This document shows positions 7,802 through 16,069 of a stretch of 64,000 nt of DNA, piece after piece. Made by a program: the position numbers and the translations under genes. The DNA comes from Palsa-343 sp036269135 (GTDB lineage: Bacteria > Acidobacteriota > Terriglobia > Terriglobales > Acidobacteriaceae), in contig DATASQ010000003.1 of the NCBI GenBank assembly GCA_036269135.1, positions 1-64,000 on the forward strand, read 5' to 3'. How positions within the stretch are numbered: the stretch's first letter is position 1; each line of letters starts with the position of its first letter. Under the pieces are notes generated by a model, which saw nothing but the letters and a program-made list of their open reading frames with translations, was not told the origin of the DNA and searched no databases.

Positions 7802-8983
7802 TTAGTCACGGCTTAGGGGCAGGCCGGCGTGGGACTCGTCATAGAGGCGGGCGACGTTGCGGCCGGCGGCTTTGGCGGCGTAGAGGGCTCGGTCGGCCTC
7901 GCTCTGGAGGACATCCCAGGTGAGGTTCTGGCGGCCGCGGGAGACGGCGACGCCGAAGCTGGCGGTGATCCGGACTTCGCTGGGTCCGAAGGAGAGGGAT
8001 TTCTCGGCGAGGGCGACGCGGAGGCGGTCCACGGCGGCGAAGGCGTCGTTGTCAGCGAGCCCGGGGAGGATGAGGACGAACTCCTCGCCACCGAGGCGGG
8101 CGACGATGTCGGTTTCGCGGACCCGGTTGCGGAGAAAGGTCGAGACCTGGCAGAGGACGGCGTCGCCGCCGGGATGGCCGAAGCGGTCGTTGAGGAGCTT
8201 GAAGAAGTCGAGGTCGAGGACGACCACGGCGAAGTCGGCGCGGGAGCGATGATAGCGGGCGAGCTCGACGTGAGCGGCGGATTGCAGGCCGCGGCGGTTA
8301 AGCAGCTCGGTGAGGGGATCGACCATGGACTGGCGATTGAGATGGATCATGAGGCGGGCGTTCATCATCCAGATGAAGCCGAGGGGCAGGACGGAGCAGG
8401 AGACGACGTAAACCAGGCCGCTGGCGACCTCGACGGAGGGCGAGACGCGGGCGGGCATTTGGCCGGTGGCGAGGAAGAGGATGACGCGCAGGGCCTCGAC
8501 CGCGGAGTAGATGCCGAGAAAGGCGGCGATGGCGCGGCGGGGCAGGCGCGTCTCGCGGTCATTGGTGATGAGCAGGAGGATGGTGGTGCAGGCGGTGATC
8601 AGGGCGAGGGTCGCGTCCTGCAGGGTGGAACCGGCGTCGAAGTGACGGGTGACGCTCCAGCGGAGATAGACGGGCAGAGTGGCGAGGAGGACGAGGAGCC
8701 AGAGCCAGCGTCCGCGGATGCCGCGGCGGACGAAGGAGGCGACGGCCATGTAGAAGCAGGCGTAGCCGACCGGAGCGGCTTCCATGAAGACGCCGTCGGA
8801 GAGCCAGGGGGGCAGGACGTGGTAGCCGAAGGCGAGGACGGCGCCGATGGAGCCGGAGATGTAGCCGAAGGCGAGCCAGCGGAGACTGGAATTGGCGCGG
8901 TCCTGCAGAGCCATGCAGGTGAGGATGACGGCGAAGCAGACCAGCTGGACGTCCTGCACAAAGCCGATGGCGTAGGTCAGCAT
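7802..8983 (-). CDS. membrane-anchored diguanylate cyclase (GGDEF)
   Basis: 393 residues. About seven hydrophobic helices occupy residues 1-215 and form an uncharacterised membrane sensor module. A GGDEF domain follows (about 225-385): DPLTELLNRRGLQ, VLDLDFFKLLNDRFGH and the active-site RLGGEEFVLIL. The RETD at the position five residues before GGEEF matches the RxxD inhibitory I-site, so product feedback is expected. It makes c-di-GMP from GTP at the inner membrane. No EAL domain or partner phosphodiesterase is nearby. The start at 8983 (MLTYAIGF) begins directly with the first hydrophobic helix; Shine-Dalgarno is weak. Confidence 0.93.
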   Translation of the reverse strand: MLTYAIGFVQDVQLVCFAVILTCMALQDRANSSLRWLAFGYISGSIGAVLAFGYHVLPPWLSDGVFMEAAPVGYACFYMAVASFVRRGIRGRWLWLLVLLATLPVYLRWSVTRHFDAGSTLQDATLALITACTTILLLITNDRETRLPRRAIAAFLGIYSAVEALRVILFLATGQMPARVSPSVEVASGLVYVVSCSVLPLGFIWMMNARLMIHLNRQSMVDPLTELLNRRGLQSAAHVELARYHRSRADFAVVVLDLDFFKLLNDRFGHPGGDAVLCQVSTFLRNRVRETDIVARLGGEEFVLILPGLADNDAFAAVDRLRVALAEKSLSFGPSEVRITASFGVAVSRGRQNLTWDVLQSEADRALYAAKAAGRNVARLYDESHAGLPLSRD

Positions 8984-9256
8984 GGGGCAGCCTGGAGCTC
9001 GGAGCCGGGGGGTGGGAGGAGCCTGCGTGCAGGGGGCCGGGGAAACATTGGAGCTTTATCTTAAACAGGGAATAGGGAGTAGGGAATAGGGAGCCGGGAG
9101 CCGGGAGCTGGGAGCCAGGAGCGGGGAGCTGGGAGCCGGGGAGTTGGGAGCTGCGGTGGCGCGTGCGGCGCGGTTCGCTCTGGGGGCCGCCATCGGCGGC
9201 GATCCTTCCACCGCCGGATCGATCGTTCGCGGCGCTTCGCTCAGGATGGCCCTTTC
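8984..9256. repeat. intergenic region with short tandem repeats and a REP-like hairpin
   Basis: No gene. 9067-9154 is a low-complexity run of GGGAATAGGGAGTA, GGGAGCCGGGAGCTG and similar 7-8-base units. Then GCCGCC-ATC-GGCGGC (about 9185-9200) and a CTTCGCTCAGGATGGCCC motif close to the S10 peptidase stop look like a second dispersed repeat. The repeat tract resembles those at 27034-27097 and 46921-46992. Confidence 0.6.
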
Positions 9257-10819
9257 TTAGTGTTTGGCGAACATGGCCATCACGTCTTTGCGGAGGGCGA
9301 TGCGGCTGCTTGCGCGGGTATAGAACATGTGGCCGCCGGGGAATTCGTGGACGGAGACGCGGCCGTCGTCGTTCATGATGGGCATTTGGTTGACGGTGAG
9401 GATGGATCCCATGAAGGGGCAGGAGAGGTCGTTCCATCCGTGGGCGATGATGACGCGGAGTTTGGGATCGGCGGCGACGGCTTCACGAAGCTGGGTGACG
9501 GAGCCTTCGCGCATGGCCCGGTCGCGGTCCCACTCCTCGTTCACCTTGTAGGAGAGCGCGTTGTAACGTGCATCGACCTTCCAGCCGATGACCTGGGTGA
9601 CGAAGTTGACCATGGCGGTGGTGGTGGGGGCGATCATGCTGGCGAGGAGGGGATCGTTGGCACGCTGTTCGGGCGCCCAGGGGAAGGGATCGAACGTGGT
9701 CACGTTGGAGTCGTAGACGGAGCCGATTTTGCCCTGTTCGCGATGGACTTCGCGGAGGTAGGCGCCGGTTTCGAGGCGGCCGCCGGACTCTTTGACGAAG
9801 GTGGGATCGAGGCCGGTCATCGCGGTGACCTTCTGGATCATGGCGTTCTGGAGGGCGGGGTCGGAGTTGCCTTTGATGAGGGCGGTGGCGTAGTCGGTGA
9901 GGGTGTAGTTGATGACCGACTGCATGGCTTCGGGGGTGAGCTTGCCCTCGCGCTCGAGGTGAGCGGCGGTGATGGGGGGCAGAGTGAGCATCCACGGGAG
10001 CGGCGAGAGGTCGCTATTCTGCTCGATGGTGGGATTCAGGTAGGGCGAGACGAGGACGACGCCGTTCATGGCGACGCCAAGCTGGGACTGGAGGTAGTAG
10101 GTGATGCGGGGGCCGCGGAATCCTCCGTAGCTTTCGCCGACGAGGTACTTGCGGGAGTCGAGGCGGCCGTTTTTCACGAGCCAGTCGTAGACGGCGCGGG
10201 AGAGGTACTCGATGTCGGGGACGGTGGTGTAGAAGAGCTTTTTTGTTTCGTCGGAGGAGACGAGGGAGCGGCTGAAGCCGGTGCCGATGGGATCGATGAA
10301 GACGAGGTCGGTGAAGTCGAGCCAGGTGCCCTGATTGTCGCTGAGGACGGGGGGATCGGAGGCACTGTCGCCTTCATTGCCGACGTTGTCGAGGTGTTTC
10401 GGGCCGATGGCGCCAAAGTTGAGGAAGACGGAGGAGGCGCCGGGTCCGCCGTTGAAAGCGAAGGTGACGGGGCGGTTGGGGGCATCGACGGTATAGGCGG
10501 TGTAGACGACATCGCCGGCGGCCTTGCCATCCGAATCGCGCGCGATGAGCGTACCTACGGTGACGGTGTAGGTGAGCTTTTTGCCGTCGAGCAGGATGCT
10601 TTGCTGCACATGCGCGTCGGGGGGCAGGGGCGGGAGCTTGTTGGCGTCGGGAACTTTATCCTGGGTTTCCGCGTTCTTCCCGGTACCGGGTTTAGCGGCG
10701 GCAGGCTGGTCGTGGCCCGACTGAGCCACAGCAGGGAGGCAGGGGATGGAGACGCAGCAGAGGAGCGCGAGGGCTGTGGCCAAGCGCCGAAACGCGCCAC
10801 GGGTATCGGAATTTCCCAT
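9257..10819 (-). CDS. S10 family serine carboxypeptidase-like exported protein
   Basis: 520 residues with a signal peptide (hydrophobic core LATALALLCCVSIPCLPA, cleavage near AVAQ). The alpha/beta-hydrolase body has the S10 hallmarks: FAFNGGPGASSVF oxyanion loop, LVFIDPIGTGFS, catalytic serine in VGESYGGFRG, an Asp region in IIAHGWNDLSCP and catalytic His in FPGGHMFY near the C-terminus. The family removes C-terminal residues at acidic pH, consistent with a periplasmic or secreted enzyme of an acid-soil bacterium. The ATG at 10819 gives the signal peptide at the right distance. It is monocistronic. Confidence 0.9.
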   Translation of the reverse strand: MGNSDTRGAFRRLATALALLCCVSIPCLPAVAQSGHDQPAAAKPGTGKNAETQDKVPDANKLPPLPPDAHVQQSILLDGKKLTYTVTVGTLIARDSDGKAAGDVVYTAYTVDAPNRPVTFAFNGGPGASSVFLNFGAIGPKHLDNVGNEGDSASDPPVLSDNQGTWLDFTDLVFIDPIGTGFSRSLVSSDETKKLFYTTVPDIEYLSRAVYDWLVKNGRLDSRKYLVGESYGGFRGPRITYYLQSQLGVAMNGVVLVSPYLNPTIEQNSDLSPLPWMLTLPPITAAHLEREGKLTPEAMQSVINYTLTDYATALIKGNSDPALQNAMIQKVTAMTGLDPTFVKESGGRLETGAYLREVHREQGKIGSVYDSNVTTFDPFPWAPEQRANDPLLASMIAPTTTAMVNFVTQVIGWKVDARYNALSYKVNEEWDRDRAMREGSVTQLREAVAADPKLRVIIAHGWNDLSCPFMGSILTVNQMPIMNDDGRVSVHEFPGGHMFYTRASSRIALRKDVMAMFAKH

Positions 10820-11007
10820 GGAAATACATTACATCGGAGATAAGGCGAAACAGAATTCGCGGGAGCGCATCTATTTCAGCAGGCGAGGGTTTGGGACAAG
10901 AGGAGTCTCGCCGGGGCTCTGTGGGTGATCGATATCACATCGGAGATCAAGCCGATTTGCGACGATGCGGTCATTGTCCCCGGTGGAGATGGGAAAAGGA
11001 GCAGGCA

Positions 11008-11283
11008 ATGCAGACGCCCATGGATGCTGTGTTTGACGGGATGGGGTACGACGAATACGGGCACTGGCACACAGGGTCACTGATGGACTACTGGCGGTGG
11101 GGCTTCTCCGATCTGGCGGATGAGGGGATGCAGAGCACGGTGGCGGACCTGCTGGCGAAGGTGTGGCTGGGCGTGGGGCCGCGGTATATGACGGCGGATG
11201 AGCTGCGAATTCTGCGGGTAAGCGCTCCGGTGGCGGAGGAGTTACAGATGATGTCGCAGTCGGGCGTGGTGTACGACGCGTAG
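11008..11283 (+). CDS. small hypothetical protein
   Basis: 91 residues, start chosen at 11008 because AAAGGAG lies 7 bases upstream. It is rich in Trp/Tyr/Met near the N-terminus (YDEYGHWHTGSLMDYWRWGF) and continues as an amphipathic helical region; there is no signal peptide or membrane helix. I do not recognise a family. It is convergent with rhaT, 6 bp away, so the two genes probably end in a shared region. Codon use is like the neighbours and the frame is intact, but it could be lineage-specific. Confidence 0.55.
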   Translation: MQTPMDAVFDGMGYDEYGHWHTGSLMDYWRWGFSDLADEGMQSTVADLLAKVWLGVGPRYMTADELRILRVSAPVAEELQMMSQSGVVYDA

Positions 11284-11289
11284 GCGAGC

Positions 11290-12321
11290 TCAGGGGGCGA
11301 GGCCGAGGCCGACGAGGTTGGCGGCCGCGATGATGATGAGCATACCCGCCCAGAGCCAGCGCAGGGGACGCGCACCGGCGCCTTTCCATTCGCCGAGCGC
11401 GAGGCCGACCAGGCCGCCGAAGAGCACATAGCCGCTCATGTGGAGCATCCAGTTGATGAAGAAGAGGCGGCTGGGAATGTTCGCGGCTCCCCAGGCATAA
11501 AAGAAAAACTGAAAGTACCAGAGGATGCCGCCGGAAGCGGCCATGCTGCCGTTGATGAGGAGAATGCGGCCGGGCTGGGAGAGATCGCGGCGGAGGGAGA
11601 GGTCGCGCCTGAATCCGAGGCGGCTGAAGCAGTAGGCGAAATTGATGAGCGCTCCGCCGCCCATGATGATGACGTAGCTGGGGAGGGCGGCGTAGAGGGG
11701 TTTGACTCCAGCAGAGATGGCGGCGGCGGCCATGGGGCGAGCCGCGTCCATGGCAAAGGACATGCCGGAGGAGAAGATGCCGCAGAGGACGGCGAGGAGG
11801 AGGCCCTTCGTCAGGTTGAATTCAGCGACACCAACGCCGAGGGCTTTCTCTTTGCGGTGTCCGGCGTACGCGACGATGGCAATGCCGAGGAGAGCGGTGA
11901 GAATTCCCGCGAGCGTGCAGAGGCCGCCTTTGCTGGTGAAGAGGACGAGGAACTGTCCGTGGAGCAGAGGCGGGACGAGGGTGCCGACGACCAGAGTGAC
12001 ACCGATGGCGACGCCGATGCCGAGGGACATGCCGAGATAGCGCATGGTGAGGCCGTAGTTCACATTGCCGATGCCCCACATGGCTCCAAAGAGGAAGGTG
12101 CGGGTGAGGACGGCGGCGGGGATGGCGGCGTAGAAGCCGTGGAAGTCGGGCAGAAGGACGAGGCTGACGGCGATGGGGAGCAGGATCCAGGAGAAGATTC
12201 CGGCAACGGCCCAGGTGGTTTCCCAGGACCACTTCTTTACTTTCTCAATGGGGGCATAGAACGAGGCGGCAGACGCGGCGCCGACCATGTGCCATCCGAT
12301 GCCGGCGAGGATGGAACCCAT
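11290..12321 (-). CDS. rhaT: L-rhamnose-proton symporter, RhaT family
   Basis: 343 residues with about ten membrane helices. The protein aligns with enterobacterial RhaT throughout: GAASAASFYAPIEKVKKWSW, LFGAMWGIGNVNYGLTMRYL and GVAIGVTLVVGTL. It is predicted to import L-rhamnose with H+. The start at 12321 has AGGAG five bases upstream; the 35 preceding in-frame codons lack homology. It is divergent from rpsA with 119 bp between. No rhamnose catabolic genes lie beside it, so the substrate assignment rests on the protein alone. Confidence 0.92.
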   Translation of the reverse strand: MGSILAGIGWHMVGAASAASFYAPIEKVKKWSWETTWAVAGIFSWILLPIAVSLVLLPDFHGFYAAIPAAVLTRTFLFGAMWGIGNVNYGLTMRYLGMSLGIGVAIGVTLVVGTLVPPLLHGQFLVLFTSKGGLCTLAGILTALLGIAIVAYAGHRKEKALGVGVAEFNLTKGLLLAVLCGIFSSGMSFAMDAARPMAAAAISAGVKPLYAALPSYVIIMGGGALINFAYCFSRLGFRRDLSLRRDLSQPGRILLINGSMAASGGILWYFQFFFYAWGAANIPSRLFFINWMLHMSGYVLFGGLVGLALGEWKGAGARPLRWLWAGMLIIIAAANLVGLGLAP

Positions 12322-12440
12322 GCATGCTCCTGTGAACTGGGAATTCTGAAATGCGAAGCCGGTGGTGTGACCGGAAGCTGGCTCATTGTACGGGGCAGCG
12401 CTCCCGGCTCGGAACAGGCGTGACAAAATAAGACAGACCT

Positions 12441-14132
12441 ATGGAACCCGAGAGCACACCCGCAGCAGAGACCCCCGCAGCAAACGGCACTGAGGCCACC
12501 CCGGAGAGCACCGAATCGTTTGGCGAGCTGCTCGCCGAGTTCGAGCACGCGCATAAGAAAGAGCCTGGGCAAAAGCAGCTGGAGGGAACGGTGTTGTCTC
12601 TTTCAGCGGACAGCGTGTTTGTGGACATCGGCTACAAAGTGGAAGGCGTGCTGCCGCGCAGCGCGTTCCCGAACAACGCGGAGAAGGTGCAGGTGGGGGA
12701 CAAGCTGGGCGTCTCGGTGAAGGGGCGGAGCGAGGGGTATTACGACCTGTCGCTGTTTCGCGTGAGCCAGCCGCGCGACTGGACGTCGCTGGAAGAGGCC
12801 TTCGCGCAGAAGACGCCGATTGTGGGCACGGTGACCGCGGTGGTGAAGGGCGGGCTGAGCGTGGACGTGGGGGTGCGGGCCTTCATGCCGCAATCGCGGA
12901 GCGGCGCGCGGGACGAGAGGGAACTGAACGATCTTGTCGGGCAGGAGATCACGTGCCGGATCATCAAGCTGGACGCGGCCGACGAGGACGTGGTGGTCGA
13001 TCGGCGCAGCGTGCTGGAAGAGCAGTCGCTGGCGCAGGCGCAGAGCCGCGCGGCGGGACTGAACGAAGGCGATGTGGTCGAAGGCACGGTGCGGAATCTG
13101 ATGCCGTATGGAGCGTTCATCGATCTGGGCGGCGTGGATGGGCTGCTGCACGTGAGCGATCTTTCCTGGAGCCGCGTGGCGAGTCCGGAGGATGTGCTGA
13201 CGGTGGGGCAGACGGTGCAGGTGAAGCTGCTGAAGATCGATCCGGAGACGCGGAAGATTTCCCTCGGGATGAAGCAGCTGCAGGCGGAGCCGTGGGAGGC
13301 GGTGCCGGGCAAGTACAAGGTGGGCGACCGCATCACGGGCCGCGTAGTGCGGCTGATGGATTTCGGCGCGTTTGTGGAGCTGGAGCCGGGTGTGGAGGGG
13401 CTGATCCACGTGAGCGAGATGTCGTGGGTGAAGAAGGTGCGGAAGCCCAGCGATATTTTGAAAGAGAATGACACGGTGGAGGCGGTGATCCTGTCGGTGC
13501 AGCCGGCGGAGCGGCGCATTGGACTGGGGCTGAAGCAGACGCTGGGCGATCCGTGGGCGGACGCGGCGCAGAAGTTCCCGGTGGGGTCCTCGATTGAGGG
13601 ACCGGTGACGAATCTGATGAAGTTCGGCGCTTTCGTGCAGATGAGCGAGGGCGTGGAGGGGCTGGTCCACGTGAGCGAGATCAGCGCGGAGAAGCATATT
13701 CATCATCCGCAGGACGTGCTGAAGGTGGGGCAGGTGGTGCGCGCGCAGGTGCTGGCCATCGATCCTGAGAAGCGCCAGGTGAAGCTGAGCATGAAGCAGA
13801 TGGCGCCGACGAGCCTGAAGGAGTATCTCGAAGAGCACAAGGAAGGCGATGGGGTTTCGGGGCGCGTGGTGGAGCTGAGCGGCGACCGGGCCATGGTGGA
13901 GCTGGGTGAGGGGATTCGCGCTGTGTGTGTGCTTGAGAAGGGCGCCGCGGCGGAGGAGAGGAGCGGCGGCGGGGCGGATTTGTCGTCGCTGAGCTCGATG
14001 CTGCAGGCGCGGTGGAAGGGGCAGACGGCGGCCAAGGCGGCTGCGGAGCCGGTGCATGCGGGGCAGATTCGGAGCTTCCGGATTACGAAGATCGATCGGG
14101 AGGCAGAGCGGATCGAGGTGGCGCTGGCGTAG
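12441..14132 (+). CDS. rpsA: 30S ribosomal protein S1 homologue
   Basis: 563 residues with six S1 RNA-binding repeats. Repeats 1 and 2 (about 48-105 and 130-195) are ribosome-docking types. Repeats 3-5 (about 215-280, 300-365, 385-455) are canonical, each with a GAF(I/V) core and LLHVSD / LIHVSE / LVHVSE. Repeat 6 (from about 475) is degenerate and interrupted by a Ser/Gly-rich loop. The first 45 residues are acidic and low in complexity. It unfolds mRNA and supports initiation at leaders with weak Shine-Dalgarno sequences, which are common in this window. It is divergent from rhaT; the start is the first in-frame ATG. Confidence 0.95.
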   Translation: MEPESTPAAETPAANGTEATPESTESFGELLAEFEHAHKKEPGQKQLEGTVLSLSADSVFVDIGYKVEGVLPRSAFPNNAEKVQVGDKLGVSVKGRSEGYYDLSLFRVSQPRDWTSLEEAFAQKTPIVGTVTAVVKGGLSVDVGVRAFMPQSRSGARDERELNDLVGQEITCRIIKLDAADEDVVVDRRSVLEEQSLAQAQSRAAGLNEGDVVEGTVRNLMPYGAFIDLGGVDGLLHVSDLSWSRVASPEDVLTVGQTVQVKLLKIDPETRKISLGMKQLQAEPWEAVPGKYKVGDRITGRVVRLMDFGAFVELEPGVEGLIHVSEMSWVKKVRKPSDILKENDTVEAVILSVQPAERRIGLGLKQTLGDPWADAAQKFPVGSSIEGPVTNLMKFGAFVQMSEGVEGLVHVSEISAEKHIHHPQDVLKVGQVVRAQVLAIDPEKRQVKLSMKQMAPTSLKEYLEEHKEGDGVSGRVVELSGDRAMVELGEGIRAVCVLEKGAAAEERSGGGADLSSLSSMLQARWKGQTAAKAAAEPVHAGQIRSFRITKIDREAERIEVALA

Positions 14133-14162
14133 GGAGATCCTTACGCACGCCCGAGGACAGGG

Positions 14163-14453
14163 CTAATCGCCTGCTTCGCGTCCGTGACGCACGGCGAGGA
14201 TGACAATTCTGCAGCCATCGAAATAGTACAGAGCGACGTAGGCGCTGTCGCCCAACTCAATCATCCATTCCCGGAACTGGGGAAGCATATCCTCAACCGG
14301 GCGACCGATCTCGGGATGGGTGCGGAGAGCCTTCACCCCCTGGCGGATGGCGGCCACCGCGCGACGTGCGGCCGCAGGGTTGTTCGGCACAAGGAATGCG
14401 TGGAGACGGGCAACGTCCTGAAGGGCCGGCGCCGACCAGACCAGGTGTGGCAT
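14163..14453 (-). CDS. ParE/RelE-superfamily toxin
   Basis: 96 residues from the ATG at 14453. It has the compact RelE/ParE fold pattern: WSAPALQDVARLHAFL, ARRAVAAIRQGVKALRTHPEIGRPVEDM, then FREWMIELGDSAYVALYYFDG and VILAVRHGREAG. These are likely gyrase-inhibiting or ribosome-dependent toxins; the sequence looks closer to ParE. The start overlaps the antitoxin coding region in another frame, with no separate ribosome-binding site, so translation depends on the antitoxin. Longer in-frame starts add no homology. A type II system is inferred from the pairing. Confidence 0.88.
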   Translation of the reverse strand: MPHLVWSAPALQDVARLHAFLVPNNPAAARRAVAAIRQGVKALRTHPEIGRPVEDMLPQFREWMIELGDSAYVALYYFDGCRIVILAVRHGREAGD

Positions 14454-14725
14454 TTGGGAGGCGCAGAACGCTTGCCGGCTTCCAGTTCGGCCAGCCACTT
14501 ATCCGCCTCGCCGGCTGTTGCATGGAGGCCGGTCACCCGGTAATGAGTCCACGCTTTCAGGGCATCGTGGCGTAACTGCTCGCGTGCTTCTTCGCGCTCC
14601 ACGTATTGCTCGACGGCCTCGCGGAGAATCCAGTGGGGCGTTCTGCGACGGGCGGCAGCCAGGCGCTGAACGCGAGCTTTGGTTTCGGTATCGAGCTTGA
14701 GACTGGTGACAGCTACAGGCGGCAT
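14333..14725 (-). CDS. CopG/RHH-type antitoxin with C-terminal read-through extension
   Basis: 130 residues as read. Residues 1-50 form a ribbon-helix-helix DNA-binding domain (SLKLDTETKARVQRLAA, then TPHWILREAVEQYVEREE), followed by the toxin-binding segment ending near KCH. In related cassettes I would expect the antitoxin to stop just after the toxin start. Here the frame stays open for about 40 further codons inside the toxin gene (overlap 14333-14453), adding an Arg/Pro-rich tail. It should repress its own operon and neutralise the toxin. The tail may be a neutral consequence of a lost stop codon. Confidence 0.8.
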   Translation of the reverse strand: MPPVAVTSLKLDTETKARVQRLAAARRRTPHWILREAVEQYVEREEAREQLRHDALKAWTHYRVTGLHATAGEADKWLAELEAGKRSAPPKCHTWSGRRRPFRTLPVSTHSLCRTTLRPHVARWPPSARG

Positions 14726-14766
14726 TGAGGTAATCCCGGGTAATACCTGGCGCTACCGTAACACGC

Positions 14767-15987
14767 TCAGACGGGCTGCGGCTGGCGCGCGAAGAGGATC
14801 ACGCCGATGGCCAGCAGGACCGGGATGGTGATCAGGAAGAGCGAGCCCGCGCCGGCGAACACGAGAAGCAAAATGGGGGCGAGGCAGAGCGCGATGGGCA
14901 GCGCGCGCTTCCAGGGCAGGGGCGCGGCGGCGATGGCGACGATCGGGATTAGCAGCGGCGTGAGGTCATGCGGATAGAGGTGGTAGCTGGCGAGAAGGCA
15001 GGCCATGAGCGCTGCCGAGAACGCCAGGCGGTCGTTGCGGACGCGGCGCAGCCCAATTGCGACGCACGCCAGAAAGAGCACCGATAGGGCGAGGGTGAGC
15101 TCCAGAAGAGCGTGCTGGGCGAGATGGCGGCCAAAAAGGGCGAAGAGAAGTCCACGGAAGTTGGCCATGCGCGTGGGCGAAATATAGCTCTGATTGCTGA
15201 CGTTGGCGCTGCCGCGAGCCAGGGCTGCGTTGTGAAGCAGACGAAGAAGGTTGGCGGGAGACTGCGGCGAGGCGACGAAGGAGAGAACGACGACGGCCGC
15301 CGTACCGAGAAGAAATCCACGCACGAGACGGTTGCCTTTGCGGAGCGCGAGGAAGACGGCGAGCGGGAGCGCGATCTGGAACTTGAACATCGCGAGGCCG
15401 AGCAGGACACCGGCGTGGAAGGGACGATCGTCGTCGAGCTGATTCGAAGTGAGGATCAGGAGGAGCAGGAAGAGGATGGAATCCTGCCCCTGAAAGACGG
15501 CGATCCAGACGGGCAGGAAGAGAAGGACAACGAGGCCGGGGCGGGGTTGCAGATACGGAATGGGAGGGGCGAAAAGCCGCATGCCCGCCAGCACGCAGAG
15601 GGCGATCAGGACGATGTTGAAGGCGATGAAAGCGAGATAGGCGGCGGGATAGGGCAAGAGAGAGAAAGGGACGAAGAGAAGCGCTTCGCAGCCGGGGTGG
15701 AGATAGGGGAGCGAAAACTCGCCTTTCGAGATGAGGCGGTTTTGAATTTGCAGCTGCGCGTCGAGGCGGTAGAGCTGGGTGGGATGGGTTCGCTCAAGAT
15801 AGCCGGCGCTGTACATGGACCGGAAGTCGGTGCGATCGATGACGCCGGAGCGGGTGCCGAGGGCGAGAGCCCAGGCGATAAAGATCGCCAGCATACAGGC
15901 GAGGCCAACGAGCAGAGGTTTGAGGCGCCGAAGCGGAGAGGGCAGTGTTTCCTGGGGGGCAGTCGCAGTCGACAGGGTCTCTGGCAT
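14767..15987 (-). CDS. GT87-like polytopic membrane glycosyltransferase (DUF2029)
   Basis: 406 residues, about 10-11 membrane helices. The first helix is followed by a periplasmic loop with DFRSMYSAGY (the D near the start of the loop is typical of GT-C enzymes), then SLPYLHPGCEALLFVPFSLLPYPAAY, the GT87-like Y-x-P-P-x-E type region. GT87 members use polyprenyl-phosphate sugars to decorate periplasmic glycans or lipids. It stands alone between the toxin-antitoxin pair and tryptophanase. The acceptor cannot be told from the sequence. Confidence 0.82.
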   Translation of the reverse strand: MPETLSTATAPQETLPSPLRRLKPLLVGLACMLAIFIAWALALGTRSGVIDRTDFRSMYSAGYLERTHPTQLYRLDAQLQIQNRLISKGEFSLPYLHPGCEALLFVPFSLLPYPAAYLAFIAFNIVLIALCVLAGMRLFAPPIPYLQPRPGLVVLLFLPVWIAVFQGQDSILFLLLLILTSNQLDDDRPFHAGVLLGLAMFKFQIALPLAVFLALRKGNRLVRGFLLGTAAVVVLSFVASPQSPANLLRLLHNAALARGSANVSNQSYISPTRMANFRGLLFALFGRHLAQHALLELTLALSVLFLACVAIGLRRVRNDRLAFSAALMACLLASYHLYPHDLTPLLIPIVAIAAAPLPWKRALPIALCLAPILLLVFAGAGSLFLITIPVLLAIGVILFARQPQPV

Positions 15988-16069
15988 GGCAGGAACGGCC
16001 GCACAGCAGGCGGGTAGTGGCCTTCAGCATATCGTCGCGGCGACGGAATCGAAACAGGAAAGTGGGGGA

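Noticed and set aside
9067..9154. Repeat tract considered as a CRISPR array
   Set aside because: Units are 7-8 bases, imperfect, without unique spacers and with no cas genes nearby.
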